Source: Armigeres subalbatus (lineage: Eukaryota; Arthropoda; Insecta; Diptera; Culicidae). Taken from it: a stretch of 64,000 bases of DNA. Made by a program: the position numbers and the translations under genes. Positions 32,347-43,871 of this stretch are shown one piece after another. The notes beneath the pieces are model-generated. The model ran no database searches. It was not told the DNA's origin and was given only the letters and a program-made list of their open reading frames with translations. The stretch lies in the NCBI RefSeq assembly GCF_024139115.2, contig NC_085140.1, positions 297,939,293 to 298,003,292 on the forward strand. Reading direction: 5' to 3'. Numbering within the stretch: the first letter of the stretch is position 1; every line of letters starts with the position of its first letter.

Positions 32347-35300
32347 AGCCTACACCGACGGAGAGTTCCCCGACAAAAGAATTTCTCCCGGTACCGATTC
32401 TCTTTGGTCGTTGCGCCATTTCTTTTGCAAAACTGATGATATGCGCGATACTACCCTGTCGACCGCATTCCAAGTGCTTTCCTCTCGACACATTTCCTCA
32501 ACGACGTTCTCCAAGGTTAAACCGGTTATTTCCCTTCGTAGTGCCTCAAACCTTGGACATACGAAGACCACGTGCTCCGGCGTCTCTTCGACGTTCTCAC
32601 AGTTCGGACAGAACGGTGAGTTGGCATGCCGAACCGATGCAGATACTTCCTGAAGCATCCGTGGCCCGACAGGAACTGCGTCAGGTGGAAGTTTACCTCG
32701 CCATGCTTTCTATTTATCCACGTTGCCAGATTCGGAATAAGAAGGTGGGTCCACCTTCCTTTCTCCGTACTGTCCCACTCCTGTTGCCATCTCGCCATCG
32801 AACGGATTCTCACCACCTTCCTTATGTTTCTGGTGTCTTTTCGCTGATAACACTCGATATCTTCCTCCAGTGCGATGCAGATAGGTAACATCCCGGCAAT
32901 AACGCATGCTGCCTCCGACGATATTGTTCTATACGCGCTTGCAACCCGTATGGCCATCAACCGGAACACACTTTTTAGTTTTTCACGGTTCCGCTTGGTT
33001 TGCAGTGCTTTCCCCCAAGCAGGAACTCCATACCGCAGTATCGATGACGAGACACTAGCTAGCAGACGCCTCGTGCTGCTTCTTGGTCCGCCAACGTTTG
33101 GCATGATCCTCGTTATCGCGTTCATTGCCTTCGCCGACTTTTCACAGGCGTAGTCGACATGGCTGTTGAAGTTCAGCCGGTCATCAATCATCACTCCCAG
33201 GTGCTTCAGTGACCGTTTCGATGTAATTTCATGCCCTCCGATTACGATCTCCATCCGTTGGATTGCTTTGCAGTTGCTGACTAATAGCACCTCCGTTTTT
33301 GGTGAGCTATCTGTAGCTTGACTCCATTCATCCAACTCTCGATTGTGGTTATCGCCTCCGTCACAGACGCCTCCACTTCTTCGAGTGTCTCGCCCATCAC
33401 TGTTAGCGACACGTCGTCCGCAAAACCCACGATTCTCACTTTCCTGGGCAGCTGCAGTGTCAGGACTCCATCATACATCCCGTTCCAAAGGCTTGGGCCG
33501 AGTATGGAACCCTGAGGAACACCCGCCGTAACACGCATCGACTTTTGCCCTTCGTTTGTGCCATACACCAGAACTCTGCTCTGAAAGTAGCTCTTCAGAA
33601 TGTTACACAGATAGCCGGGAACCCGCATTCTGTGCAGCGCTGCGGCAATTGCTTCAAAACTGGCGCTGTTGAACGCGTTCTTCACGTCTATCGTAACCAC
33701 TGCGCAGTATCGATCTCCTCTTCGTTTCTGTTTGGACGCTTTCTCAGCACTTTCGAGTACTGTCCGGATTGCATCAACAGTTGATACTCCTTTTCGGAAT
33801 CCGAACTGCATCATTGACAGTCCACCCTCACCCTCCATACACTTTGTCAACCTGTTGAGGATGATCCTCTCCAGGAGCTTCCCAACTGTATCTATCAGGC
33901 ATATCGGTTCATACGAGGCCGGATTCCCCGGCGGCTTCCCAGGTTTTGGCAGCAACACCAGCTTCTGGGTCTTCCACATTTCTGGAAAGTTACCCTCGTC
34001 CAGGCACCGCTGGAGTACCGTTCTGAACATGTCCGGATATGCCAAGATCGCAGCTTTCAGAGCCACGTTTGGTATTCCATCTGGACCGGGAGCTTTCTTC
34101 GTTTTCAGGTGCCTTGCTGCTTCTGTCAGCTCGTCATTGGACACTTGTCGATCCTCGGCAATTGCTTCCGCATCTTCGCCGTATGGTGTTGGTGGCCACG
34201 TAGTCAGGTCGTGTTTCGGGAAGAGACCTTCCACGATTTCCTTCAGCATTACTGGACACATTTCAGCTGGCGTCGACGGGCCTTTGATCTTCGCCATCAC
34301 AATTCTGTACGCATCACCCCAGGGATTGGCGTCTGCTTCTCGGCATAGCTCCTTGTAGCAGTCTGATTTGCTAATCTTGATTGCTCGTTTCAATGCGGTT
34401 CTAGCTTCCCGGAATGCCGCCTTGCGCTCCTCTCTTTCTGGTTCCGTCCTCGCTCTCTGTGCCCGCCTCCTGGATCTGAGACAAGCAGCACGCAGCGCAC
34501 TGAGCCTCTCATTCCACCAGTAGGCTGGACGGCGATTGCTTCTAGGTTCCAGTTTTCGCGGCATTGCGGCGTCACAAGCCGTTACCATTCTCCTTATCAG
34601 TTCGGCCGCATCAATGTGCTCGATGCTATTGTCCGGACGAAGCGCCTCAACGAAGAGGTCCTTATTAAAAGCTCTCATCTTCCACTTCTGCTCAACGGTC
34701 GCTCTTCTTCGTGTTGTCGCAGGGATTCGTTGCCCAATACAGTAGCGAATCGCCTGGTGATCGCTATGGGTGTACATTTCACTAACTCTCCAGTTCATGT
34801 TCGGCATCAGCGAAGGACTGCAGAACGTGATGTCGATGATAGACTCCCTCCCGTCTCTGCGAAATGTGCTTACGGTGCCTTCATTGCACAATCGTACGTC
34901 TAGCTTTGCTAGAGCTTCCTGCAGAATGTATCCCCTCGTATTGGTTACTCTGCTGCTCCACTCCACAGCCCAGGCATTGAAATCACCTCCTATAACTATC
35001 GGCCCTCGTCCAATCAGCTTGTCGGTTAACTGCTCTAGCATCTGGCTGAACTGCTCCACCGTCCACCTTGGAGGTGCATAGCAACTGCATATGTAAATGC
35101 CGTTGATTTGGCAATCACGAATCCTTCACATAAACTCTCCACCACTTCTTGGATAGGCAGTCTGCCCATAACTTGTATCGCAGCCATTCCCGTTCTATCA
35201 GCGACCCAGTTGCCATTATCAGGGGGAACTCGATACGGCTCTGCAATTATTGCTATGTCACACATCACTTCTGTTGTTGACTGCCATAACAGTTGCTGTG

Positions 35301-35379
35301 CGGTTTCGCAGTGATTCAGATTAATCTGAATTATCTCCACTACTGCTGGCCTGCGATCGCCCTCTTGTAGGCAAGGCAT
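32347..35379 (-). pseudogene. R1-clade ORF2: endonuclease and reverse transcriptase
   Basis: ORF2 encodes the APE endonuclease (INLNHCETAQQLL, IIAEPYR, IGGDFNAWAVEW, SDHQAIR), the RT domain (KKAPGPDGIPN, PKPGKPPG, TIDVKNAFNSASF, GVPQGSILGPSLWNGMYDG, GFADD at 33414-33428) and a C-terminal zinc finger (CPNCENVEETPEHVVFVCPR, a CX2CX12HX4C pattern). The catalytic residues I can see are intact. Three frame breaks interrupt it: near 35100, near 33300 (a short A run) and near 32650. ORF2 begins close to the end of ORF1, as in other R1-clade elements. Confidence 0.93.
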
Positions 35380-36882
35380 TTGTAGCCACCCGTCTGATGA
35401 TCATTCCCTTCTTCCGGTGTGCAAAGCATACACTTGGGTTTTTGCGTGCAGTCTTTCGCAAAATGACCTGTTCCCCCGCATTTAAAACACATATTGGATC
35501 TGTCCGGACCCTTACAAGCCCCTGCTCGATGTCCAAAGCCCAAACATTTGAAGCATCTCTCAGCTTGTTTATTCACTGGCGGGGCGGCTTTCAATGGGCA
35601 TTTGACCATCCAACCGTCAATTTGCCTACCTCTAGGGCCTTGTTAGCAGCGGTTACTGGCAGACGAATTATCGCTGTTTGTGTTCCCCGAACGCTTTCCT
35701 TATTCGGATTGCCATTTGCACCTCGCCCAGGTTACACTGTGACCTTAGAGCATCCTTGAGCTCTTCTTCCGACGTGATCTCGTCCAGATCTCTGCACATA
35801 ATCACCATCTCTGGGGTCAGGGATTTGACTTCCGCCTCTGCGCCCAACGATTTTGCGAGGCGCTCCTGCATAATCGAGCAATCGACCGCAGGGTCCTTCT
35901 TCAACTCGAAGAGCATCTCTCCGGTTTGAGTGCGCCTGGTCCTTATTACATTCTCGCCCAAGTCCCTCAGCTCCGGATCCTCTCTAACCTTCTTGAGTAG
36001 CGCAGCATACGTCCGTGCATCGTTAGCCTTGACGAGTACGGCTTCCCCCTTCGGTGGCTTCTGACGAGGCGGAGGCTTTTCCTTCTTGTTCTGTTCCATC
36101 TTTCTCGCCTCTTTTCGCTTCAGCTGTTTGTTTCTTTTCTCCTTCTGGCCAACTACGGTACTCCATCCTGATCCCTGTGAAGTAGCGTCTGTCCCTCCAA
36201 CGGCGGCAGCGTCCTCCCGCGTTTGCTTCTTGAGACCGCCTGGCCTCCCGTCTCCCGGCGAAGTTCTGGCCCTTTTAGGAGTCATGGAGACTGATGTACT
36301 CTCCAACCCAGCTAACATCTCTTTCCCCTGCTTCTTAGGATGTAACGGATCAGCTGTGCCGATATGTTCCTGTTCCGGCGGAGCTAAGGCAGCAGGAGCC
36401 TTAGTCAGCGCCAATGCGCACTCCGCTGCATCGGCCCTCAACACTGCGGTATCGAATTCATTTACTGCCGATACTAGCGCCTTTCGTATCTTGTGAACCA
36501 TGTCCTTAATCTCCTTATGGACATTGTTCCTCCCATCCACGAAATTGTGGAGCTCCTCCACCAATCTCTTTGCTGTCACTATTTTCGGCTTTTGCGGAGG
36601 CTTGTTTAACTCGTTCTGTCCTAGCCGCTGCTCCTGCTGTTGCCCCTGCTTCTGCTGCTGTTGTTGTTGATGTAGCACTACTGCTACTGGTGATCTCACC
36701 AGCCCACTACTGGCGAACGGGTTTGCCGCTCCTGCGTCTGCTTCTGTATGATTTGTTGGATTACTCATTCTATAGGGTCCCCCCTCCAAACCGTTATCTC
36801 CACCCATCGTACGTAGTCGCTTATGATCCATGGATTGTCTTTGCAAGCAGTGAGGTCCATGCGAGGGTTGACACGGACGCAC
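35340..36882 (-). pseudogene. R1-clade ORF1 (gag-like nucleic-acid-binding protein)
   Basis: ORF1 binds element RNA in the ribonucleoprotein. The N-terminal part (residues about 60-85) is Gln-rich, the middle is basic (KRKEARKMEQNKKEK), and a conserved block around EVKSLTPEMVIMCRDLDEIT precedes the knuckles. Two CCHC zinc knuckles, CFKCLGFGHRAGAC and CFKCGGTGHFAKDC, and a third degenerate one (CMLC) lie at 35540-35380. Frame breaks near 35690 and near 35605 separate the main body from the knuckles. Confidence 0.9.
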
Positions 36883-37448
36883 TTATATGGCCGTGTTCAG
36901 AGCCGATCGCGCAATCGGGAAAATCTCAACCGAGCCTAGTACTCACCAAGAAAATTGGTGGACGAGTATTGAACGTATTCGGAGGACTGCTAGTTACCGG
37001 GACGGAGGCGGCCGTGCTGTTGGCCCACTCGCCATTTCAAGCCGGTGTCACCCTTCCTTACTCAGGGAGTAGAACAGCACGACCGTCAGCCCAAAATCGT
37101 CGTTTCCAATCCACTATCCAGATTTTGTCCGTTATCGTAAGCCATGACCAGTATACCATAATTAGGACCTTACTGGTATCGATCCTAATGTGCCGGTTGG
37201 CACTCCCATTGATGGGGCTTAAGTGCTTTGGAAGCGGCACGGGTCGCTTGTACAGAGCTGCTTATAGACCTGTGGTTTTGTAGATATTCAACAGAGCCCA
37301 CTGTCAAACCTCCGCCACGTCCCCTAGGCAGATTCCGCTTGGGCTGGCTGGGAACCAGTAAACTGGTACCAGGGCCCGGTCATCTCCCGAGGGAAACGCC
37401 AAGTGGTGGTTTTTCATTGGCGCCCGGGAACAAGTCCCGAGCTCCCAC

Positions 37449-37451
<3 letters not shown>

Positions 37452-37490
<39 letters not shown>
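37452..37490. repeat. (GT)n microsatellite at the 5' end of the R1-clade element
   Basis: About 39 bp of TG. With the tract at 31578-31696 it brackets the retrotransposon, marking the split target microsatellite. Confidence 0.97.
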
Positions 37491-37491
<1 letters not shown>

Positions 37492-37507
37492 TGTGCGCAC
37501 CCGCCAA

Positions 37508-37990
37508 AAAAAAAATGTCACTCATTTTTCAGATACTTATCCTCAACGGATTTACTCGCAACAAATTGCATTCGACGCAGGATACTCTACCATTGTTTCC
37601 TATTGAAAATTGGTATAATCGGACTATGGACTTGGAAGTTATGGCCAAAATACCACTTTTTTTATAGAAAAATTGAGTAAAAAAATGTCACTTATTTTTC
37701 AGGCACTTATCCTTAACCGATTTACTCGCAACAAGTTGCATTCGACGCAGGGTACTCTACCATTGTTTCCTATTGAAAATTGGTCAGATCGGATAATGGG
37801 CTCGGAAGTTATGGCCAAAATACCACTTTTTTATAAAAAAAAAATGAGTAAAAAAATGTCACTCATTTTTCAGGCACTTATCCTTAACCGATTTACTCGC
37901 AACAAGTTGCATTCGACGCAGAATACTCTCCCATTGTTTCCTATTAAAAACTGACCAGATGGGCTCAAGAGTAATGGCCAAAATAATATT
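37508..37990 (-). repeat. Three tandem ~170-bp units within copy B
   Basis: Units start at about 37512, 37683 and 37854 with AAAATGTCACT(C/T)ATTTTTCAG and contain TTTACTCGCAACAA(A/G)TTGCA and CCATTGTTTCCTATT. The reverse complement of this unit also appears once in the plus-oriented fragment at 49540-49800 (GCAACTTGTTGCGAGAAAAT). The third unit is truncated. Confidence 0.9.
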
Positions 37991-38277
37991 TTTATAATGC
38001 ACGAGAAAGGCACCATCACCGCTAGGTGGATTAATCAGGGTTTTTTTAATTCAGACGGATTTCCCATGAAAAATCTAAAAAGTTTTCAGTAAGTTTCCGA
38101 ACAATTTTTTGTGGAAAAAAATGAACAGTTGGTAATGTCTGTGACATAACCGCTAAGTGGACGTAGGACTTGACTTGACCATGCCTTTAAGATACATAAT
38201 ATGTCCAAATTTCTCACATAAACTATTTTGGATAAATAATCGGCGTTACATACCATTACATGGCAAAATCTTCTCCT

Positions 38278-38405
38278 GTCATAAGACAAGTTTATACAAT
38301 CCCATTGAATTCCACCACTTAATTGTATCTTGACAGATACGTATTTCGACCTCAACAGTAAGGCCGTCTTCAGTGTCTCGTACTTGACTCGACTTAAGTC
38401 CGAGA
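38278..38405. mobile_element. Partial copy of the 180-bp foldback MITE
   Basis: One arm GTCATAAGACAAGTTTATAC, then AATCCCATTGAATTCC, plus the core in the orientation opposite to the copy at 30052. The second arm is reduced to TAGTGGTGG. Confidence 0.75.
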
Positions 38406-38454
38406 ATTTCTAGTGGTGGTATAAAAAAGACTGAATGCTCAGCGAGCGAATGCA

Positions 38455-38640
38455 CTTTTCGGTTCTCGGTTCTCGGTCCGGTCTAGGATGACAAGACACA
38501 TACTCATGCAATGGCGTGCATAGAAAAGTTTTTAAATAACCGAGGAAATGCTAATAGAATACTAAGTTGAAAAACAGGCCAAGTCCCAGTTGGAATGTAG
38601 AGCCATTGAAGAAGCAGAAGAAGACGAAGATGATGATCCG
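38455..38640 (+). mobile_element. tRNA-derived SINE, copy 3
   Basis: TCTCGGTCCGGTCTAGGATG, CATACTCATGCAATGGCGTG, CATAGAAAAGTTTTTAAATA and GGAATGTAGAGCCATTGAAG lead to a GAAGCAGAAGAAGACGAAG tail. It is colinear with copies 1 and 2. Confidence 0.65.
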
Positions 38641-39290
38641 CCCCTGTGATTTTTTCAAATCTGGCCTGTACAGTACCGCTGTGACCACAAAGCCTAGTGA
38701 TGCCAATTTACTTCATGTTGTTCATATCACCCGCTAGGTACGTTAAGTTGAATTTATTGCAAAATAAGTAGATTATTTTTATGCGTTACTCGTCGTTCTC
38801 CATATTCATTCGAGTTGTGATTCGCTCGAGATGAACTTAAGCCACCGTGCTAGCTATCAATACAATGCACACAGAACATCTCTTTGCCTTACACCATGCA
38901 TAAAACGTTGCAACGCGGTGCACCGGTTCAAGTGGATGTACTTTTATTGAATTTGCATGTATTAACATTCTTCATTTTTGCACCGTTTACCGTCGCGGTC
39001 TGTAATTACTCCTCGGTAATCTCCGCTATTAGATCAATAGCAGTCGTTCAAGAGCAAATGAATAAGATCCCGGACAAATGGAAATCCGTATACGGATTAT
39101 ATACTGCTGTTTACGGAATATAGCGGTCGGTGATCTGCTGGACCCGTACTTGTGTGTGTGGTAGGAACATGCTCCTTAAGGTGAAGGTGGGTTGAGTACC
39201 AAAACAAAGATTTGAAAGTGTTGGTACAATAAAAACTGTCAAATACTGTAGTAGTATTGGTTTCGTATTTATAAAAAAAAAAGAATATTA
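38641..39290. other. Spacer, no gene recognised
   Basis: The frame at 38884-39123 (79 aa) has a hydrophobic stretch (LLLNLHVLTFFIFAPFTVAV) but no recognisable domain, homologue or splice context, so it is not called a gene. Confidence 0.35.
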
Positions 39291-39291
39291 A

Positions 39292-40009
39292 TAGGGTGGT
39301 TAAAAAAACAACCCAGCTCCACCACGCTCAATCGATTCCACTCCATGCTTCAGGTGTCCTCCAAAAGCCGATTTGAACAAAAGCTGATTGAGCACAAGAC
39401 GGTTAAAGTTTGTATGAAAGCTAGTATGGAAAACTAAACCTTTCATTACATTGGCTACAGTTCCTATCCTCTAAACCCTGGAGAAAGGAGAACCCACATA
39501 GCTGAATGAAAACCGCACCTTGGGAAAGATCCATTGATTACGTAACGCGAAAATAGCATTTTATACCCCGCTCACTCCCATGTCACACTTTTTGTATGAA
39601 GTATCTGCTCCTGGTGCGATAGATATCACAGACAAATTATGGCTATTTTGTTGAATTACACGTTTCACTGATGCTTTCTGAGAAGCCTAATTATCATGCT
39701 AAGGATTCGCAACCTCGATTAGAATCGACTCCCAACTATCGGAACGACAATTCAATATGCATTGTCTATGGAGTCAAAGCTCTTGAATATTTCATCCAGT
39801 CATATGGTCTCCCCCTCGCCAGGGCCCAATGACGAAGCGCCACAATCACAATAATGTAAAATTCAACCTCGCCATAACAACTCTCATACAAACCTTAAAC
39901 GACCTATGCACGGTAAGCCCCTATTCAAACCAGCCCATCGGAAGACACCCAGAATATGAAACATATTCGACTGAGCGTGACGGAGCAAAATAATTTTTGA
40001 GCCACCCTA
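39292..40009. mobile_element. ~715-bp MITE with TAGGGTGG ends
   Basis: The left end TAGGGTGGTTAAAAA and the right end TTTTTGAGCCACCCTA are inverted repeats, with TA at each terminus. The interior is non-coding and has no internal symmetry. AGGGTGGNTCAAAAA ends are common in mosquito DNA. Confidence 0.7.
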
Positions 40010-40765
40010 CATATTAGTTTGCTGCTGCCGGTCCCGGTGTTTACATTCGCTCCGCGATCCGTTTTTAGTGTTTTTTTCGGTCAAAAATAGCAGTTTTTAT
40101 TAAGTTATCGCTTCAAACAAGTGACTGATTTCAAAAAGTGATGTTTAATTGGCATTCCATCAACTTATCGGGCTGCTCATGTGCGGAGAAGTGTGTGGAA
40201 AATTGATTTTTTCAATGCCCTTTGAGAAGAAGTGAAGTGCAGTGATAAGCCCACCAAATCTCGAACGGCTATTAAATTGGCACGAAACTGCTGATTTTTA
40301 CTATAATTCATGCCGAAATGCATAGGACTCTCTGAAGAAACATGTTCATTATCACGGGAAGTGAATAAATATGCTGTGAACAGGTTAGTTATTTTAATAT
40401 CAAACTTTTGTTCGGTGCTGTTCGATGCATTTGAATGCTGGTGGGAGGAGAGTGCGGAAGGTGTGATATTGACCCGTGGAAGGTCCGGTGCCATATTGAC
40501 TGCCATCGTGGTACTCTTCCAACTATGTCCTTAATGGGATCTGACGCCACACGACGATCAATCAAGGATGGTGAAGTCACTCTCGATGATGAGCTAATTC
40601 CACCCCGGTTTGTTTTTCCCGACGCGTTTTCCCTTGTGTGGCCTAACGCAACGCAACGGCGCGAAATTTAAATCCCAATTGAATATTCATACCTCGTTCA
40701 GGCATCGATCGTTCTACGGCTCTGACCATATTTTAATAACAGCTCACAACGGTAGCAGTAAAATG
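40010..40765. other. Spacer with a weak exon-like stretch
   Basis: A frame starting at 40310 (MPKCIGLSEETCSLSREVNK...) meets CAG|GTTAGT at 40382-40389, which could be a donor, but the peptide resembles nothing I know. The frame at 40435-40671 likewise has no domain. No call is made. Confidence 0.3.
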
Positions 40766-40778
40766 GTTAGCTACAATT

Positions 40779-41073
40779 CTTCTTCTTCTTCTTATTGGCA
40801 TTACATCCCCACACTGGGACAGAGCCGCCTCGCAGCTTAGTGTTCATTAAGCACTTCCACAGTTATTAACTGCGAGGTTTCTAAGCCAAGTTACCATTTT
40901 TGCATTCGTATATCATGAGGCTAACATGATGATACTTTTATGCCCAGGGAAGTCGAGACAATTTCCAATCCGAAAATTGCTTAGACCGGCACCGGGAATC
41001 GAACCCAGCCACCCTCAGCATGGTCTTGCTTTGTAGCCGCGCGTCTTACCGCACGGCTAAGGAGGGCCCCTCC
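40779..41073 (-). mobile_element. Intact Feilai-type SINE with 12-bp target duplication
   Basis: On the minus strand this begins GGGGCCCTCCTTAGCCGTGC with an A-box-like region and a B-box-like GGGTTCGATTCCCGG. It continues through AAGTATCATCATGTTAGCC and GTGGAAGTGCTTAATGAAC and ends TGTAATGCCAATAAGAAG plus GAAG repeats. TTAGCTACAATT flanks it on both sides (40767-40778 and 41074-41085), proving retroposition. Feilai is a tRNA-related SINE described from Aedes aegypti. Confidence 0.93.
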
Positions 41074-41559
41074 TTAGCTACAATTAGTGAGATTCAATTG
41101 TTGTTTCGTCGCTGATTTTATCCGAGCCTTTTTTTCATGACCGTATAGAGTTTAAATTGAACAATTGGCAGCCTTAGCAAATTGTAGATAGCGTTTGGCA
41201 ATCTATAAATAATGAATGCCGAGGCGAATGCGTTCCGTTTCATTTGTGATTTTTCTTCTGCTTGTATACGGAATCGACATGCAGCACGAATGGTTACATG
41301 GCACACCTCTTGAGTCTCGACCGTCATCACGACTTGAAGCTAAATGATAGGTGTAGCATTACTGGTGGCGATATTGGACTATTATGTTACGTTTGTAGAA
41401 GTACTTTCACATGTGAACGTTGGCTTTCAAATGAATTGAATCTATTTGAACTTGTTTCTTAAAGGAATGTTTTTTAACTCTTCCCAGAGTCCAAAAAGTA
41501 AAGTTGGATTTCGCGTCGACTTCGGCGCTTTTTTTAAGTGTCCAAAACTTGGTCCAACA

Positions 41560-41870
41560 CAAACGAAAATCTTCAAAAATTACTCTGGATTCTGAAAATC
41601 GAGTCGACTAAAAAAAATATAGAACTAAAATATCTAATAATCTACAAACTAAAGAAAATAAATAAAAATCTTAAAAATTTTAAAAAATCTAAAATTGAAA
41701 GTAAAAATACAAAAACAAACCTAAAATCCAAAAATATAAAAAAATTAAAAAAGTAAGAAAATACAGATCTAAAAATATTAAAATATTAAATTACAAATCT
41801 TATAAATTTAAAAACCTGAAAATAAATATCAAAAAAATTAAAAATTCTAATAACTTAAAAAAAAGACAGT
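41560..41870. repeat. A-rich, T-poor low-complexity tract
   Basis: About 300 bp of AAAATCTAAAAATATT-like sequence with marked A over T bias on the plus strand and few G or C. A shorter tract of the same kind lies at 48330-48410. The Lys/Asn/Ile-rich frame here is not a gene. Confidence 0.7.
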
Positions 41871-42310
41871 AACATCAGTGGAGTGGAGGTATTAGTATGT
41901 AGATCTACAAAAGATTTTTTTTAAATCGATAATTCTGCAAAATTTACAGCTTTAATATCTTAGCAAATAGATAAACTAATAATATTGTACAAATGTGTTG
42001 TAAGAGAAAGGCAAGTTTATTAAAAAAAAAACAGGTTAATCCACCTAGCGGCGATGATGCCTTTCTCGTGCATGTACTGAAAAAAATCACATAAGAAAGG
42101 TCAAAAAAGCACTTTAGGGGAATAGATCGCATATTTTCTATCATTTTGCATGTTTTTGCATTAATTACTATGCATTGCCACCATTCTTGAAAAAAAAAAT
42201 TCGATTTTGATTTTTTTTCCAAGGGGGGACTCTTGGGAAAAAACAATGATTTTTCAATAATTCCGAAATTCAATGTCTTCTAAGTTCCAAAAAGTGTGTC
42301 TACAAAATTT

Positions 42311-42362
42311 GTACACATACACACATACACACACACATACACTCACACACACATACATACGC
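42311..42362. repeat. (ACAY)n microsatellite, 5' side of the Waldo-like element
   Basis: ACACATACACACATACACAC and similar units, the known target of Waldo R1-clade elements. The matching tract on the other side is at 46871-46900. Confidence 0.95.
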
Positions 42363-42364
42363 GT

Positions 42365-43871
42365 GAAGAAGAGGAAGAAGAAGGAGCGGAGAAGAGGAGC
42401 GTTTTGTACGACGGGTGGCGTTCGTGGCTGCTAGAGCCGCTCTGAAGACTGAGATTAGATCAAGCAAAAAAGCCTGCTTCGAGGGCCTGTGTCAAAGTGC
42501 CAACGCGAATCCATGGGGTGACGCCTATAGGGTCGTAATGGCCAAGACACGTGGGGCGATGGCCGCTACAGAGCGGTCTCCAGAGATGCTGGAGAGGATC
42601 ATCGCGGGGCTCTTCCTACGTCACGACCCAAGTCCCTGGCCTCCCTTTGTGGAGCTGCCACGGACCAGGGTGGCCGACGAGGGAAGAATAACGGTGGCGG
42701 AACTTGCGGGGATTGCACAGTCCCTTAGTGTAGGTAAGGCGCCAGGACCGGATGGTATTCCGAACCTGGCCATCAAAGCGGCCATTGCCGAGGCTCCCGA
42801 GATGTTCAGATCTGTCATGCAGAGATGCCTGGACGAGGGAGTCTTCCCTGAAGCATGGAAAAGGCAGAGCTTGGTCCTATTGCCAAAGGCGGGAAAACCA
42901 CCGGGGGATCCGTCGGCATATAGACCATTATGCCTGCTTGATACGGCGGGGAAGGTGCTCGAGAAGATCATCCTCAACAGGTTGTTGATACGCACGGAGG
43001 GTGCGGATGGTCTATCGATTAACCAGTTTGGCTTCCGAAAGGGTAAGTCGACCGTAGACGCTATCTTGTCGGTTACCAAATCCGCGGAGATAGCTACCCA
43101 GCGTAAGAGGAGGGGAGTTCGCTATTGTGCAGTAGTGACTCTCGACGTGAGGAATGCTTTCAATAGTGCCAGTTGGGCAGCTATTGCAGATGCGCTCCTG
43201 CGTCTTGGAATTCCCGAGTACCTGTACAAGATTCTCGGAAGCTACTTCCAGAATCGAGTACTGGTATACGACACGGAGGCGGGTCAGAAGTGCGTTGACA
43301 TAACCTCAGGGGTTCCGCAAGGTTCCATACTGGGTCCGGTGTTATGGAACGTCATGTACGACGGTATCTTGAGGTTGAAGTTCCCGGTGGGCGTGGTAAT
43401 CGTCGGTTTCGCTGACGATATTACGCTGGAGGTCTACGGCGAATCGATCGAAGAGGTGGAGTTGACTGCAGCCCACTCGATCGCAATTGTGGAGGAGTGG
43501 ATGAGTTCCAGGAAGTTAGAACTGGCTCACCACAAGACTGAGGTGGCTGTTGTTAACAACCGAAAGTCGGAGCAACAAGCGGTGATAAGGGCAGGCAACT
43601 GCACGGTCACCTCTGAACGCTCCATCAAACTCTTGGGGGTAATGATCGACGATAAGCTCACCTTTGGTAGCCACGTCAATTACGCCTGCAAGCGTGCCTC
43701 CACAGCTATAGTGGCATTGTCCCGGATGATGTCCAATAGCTCTACGGTTTATGCCAGCAAGCGCAAGCTTCTGGCTAGCGTTGCTCTGTCCATACTGAGG
43801 TATGGGGGGCCAGCTTGGGGCACGGCCCTGCGTATTAACTGCTACAGAACGAAGTTAGAAAGTACGTATAG
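42365..43871 (+). pseudogene. Waldo-like ORF2, reverse transcriptase part
   Basis: This copies element RNA into DNA at the nicked target. Visible: NANPWGDAYRVVMAK, GKAPGPDGIPN, PKAGKPPGDPSAYRPLCL, TLDVRNAFNSASW (motif A), GVPQGSILGPVLWNVMYDG (motif B) and GFADD (motif C, FADD at 43408-43419), then KLLGVMIDDKLTFG and LLASVALSILRYGGPAWG. It is about 65-70% similar by eye to the ORF2 at 32-35 kb. All RT motifs are intact. The reading frame is broken only by the hAT insertion at codon Tyr-Arg. Confidence 0.92.

Noticed and set aside
33669..34358. 229-codon plus-strand frame
   Set aside because: Antisense shadow of the R1-clade ORF2.
36570..37283. 237-codon plus-strand frame
   Set aside because: Antisense to ORF1 and the 5' UTR of the R1-clade element, with no recognisable domain.
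40310..40384. Possible exon MPKCIGLSEETCSLSREVNK... with GTTAGT donor
   Set aside because: Donor is only moderate, peptide unrecognised, and other ATGs lie in the preceding sequence.
42415..42480. GTG as the start codon of the Waldo-like ORF2
   Set aside because: The same frame is open upstream to the 5' truncation point and aligns with the internal part of the complete ORF2, so this is not a translation start.
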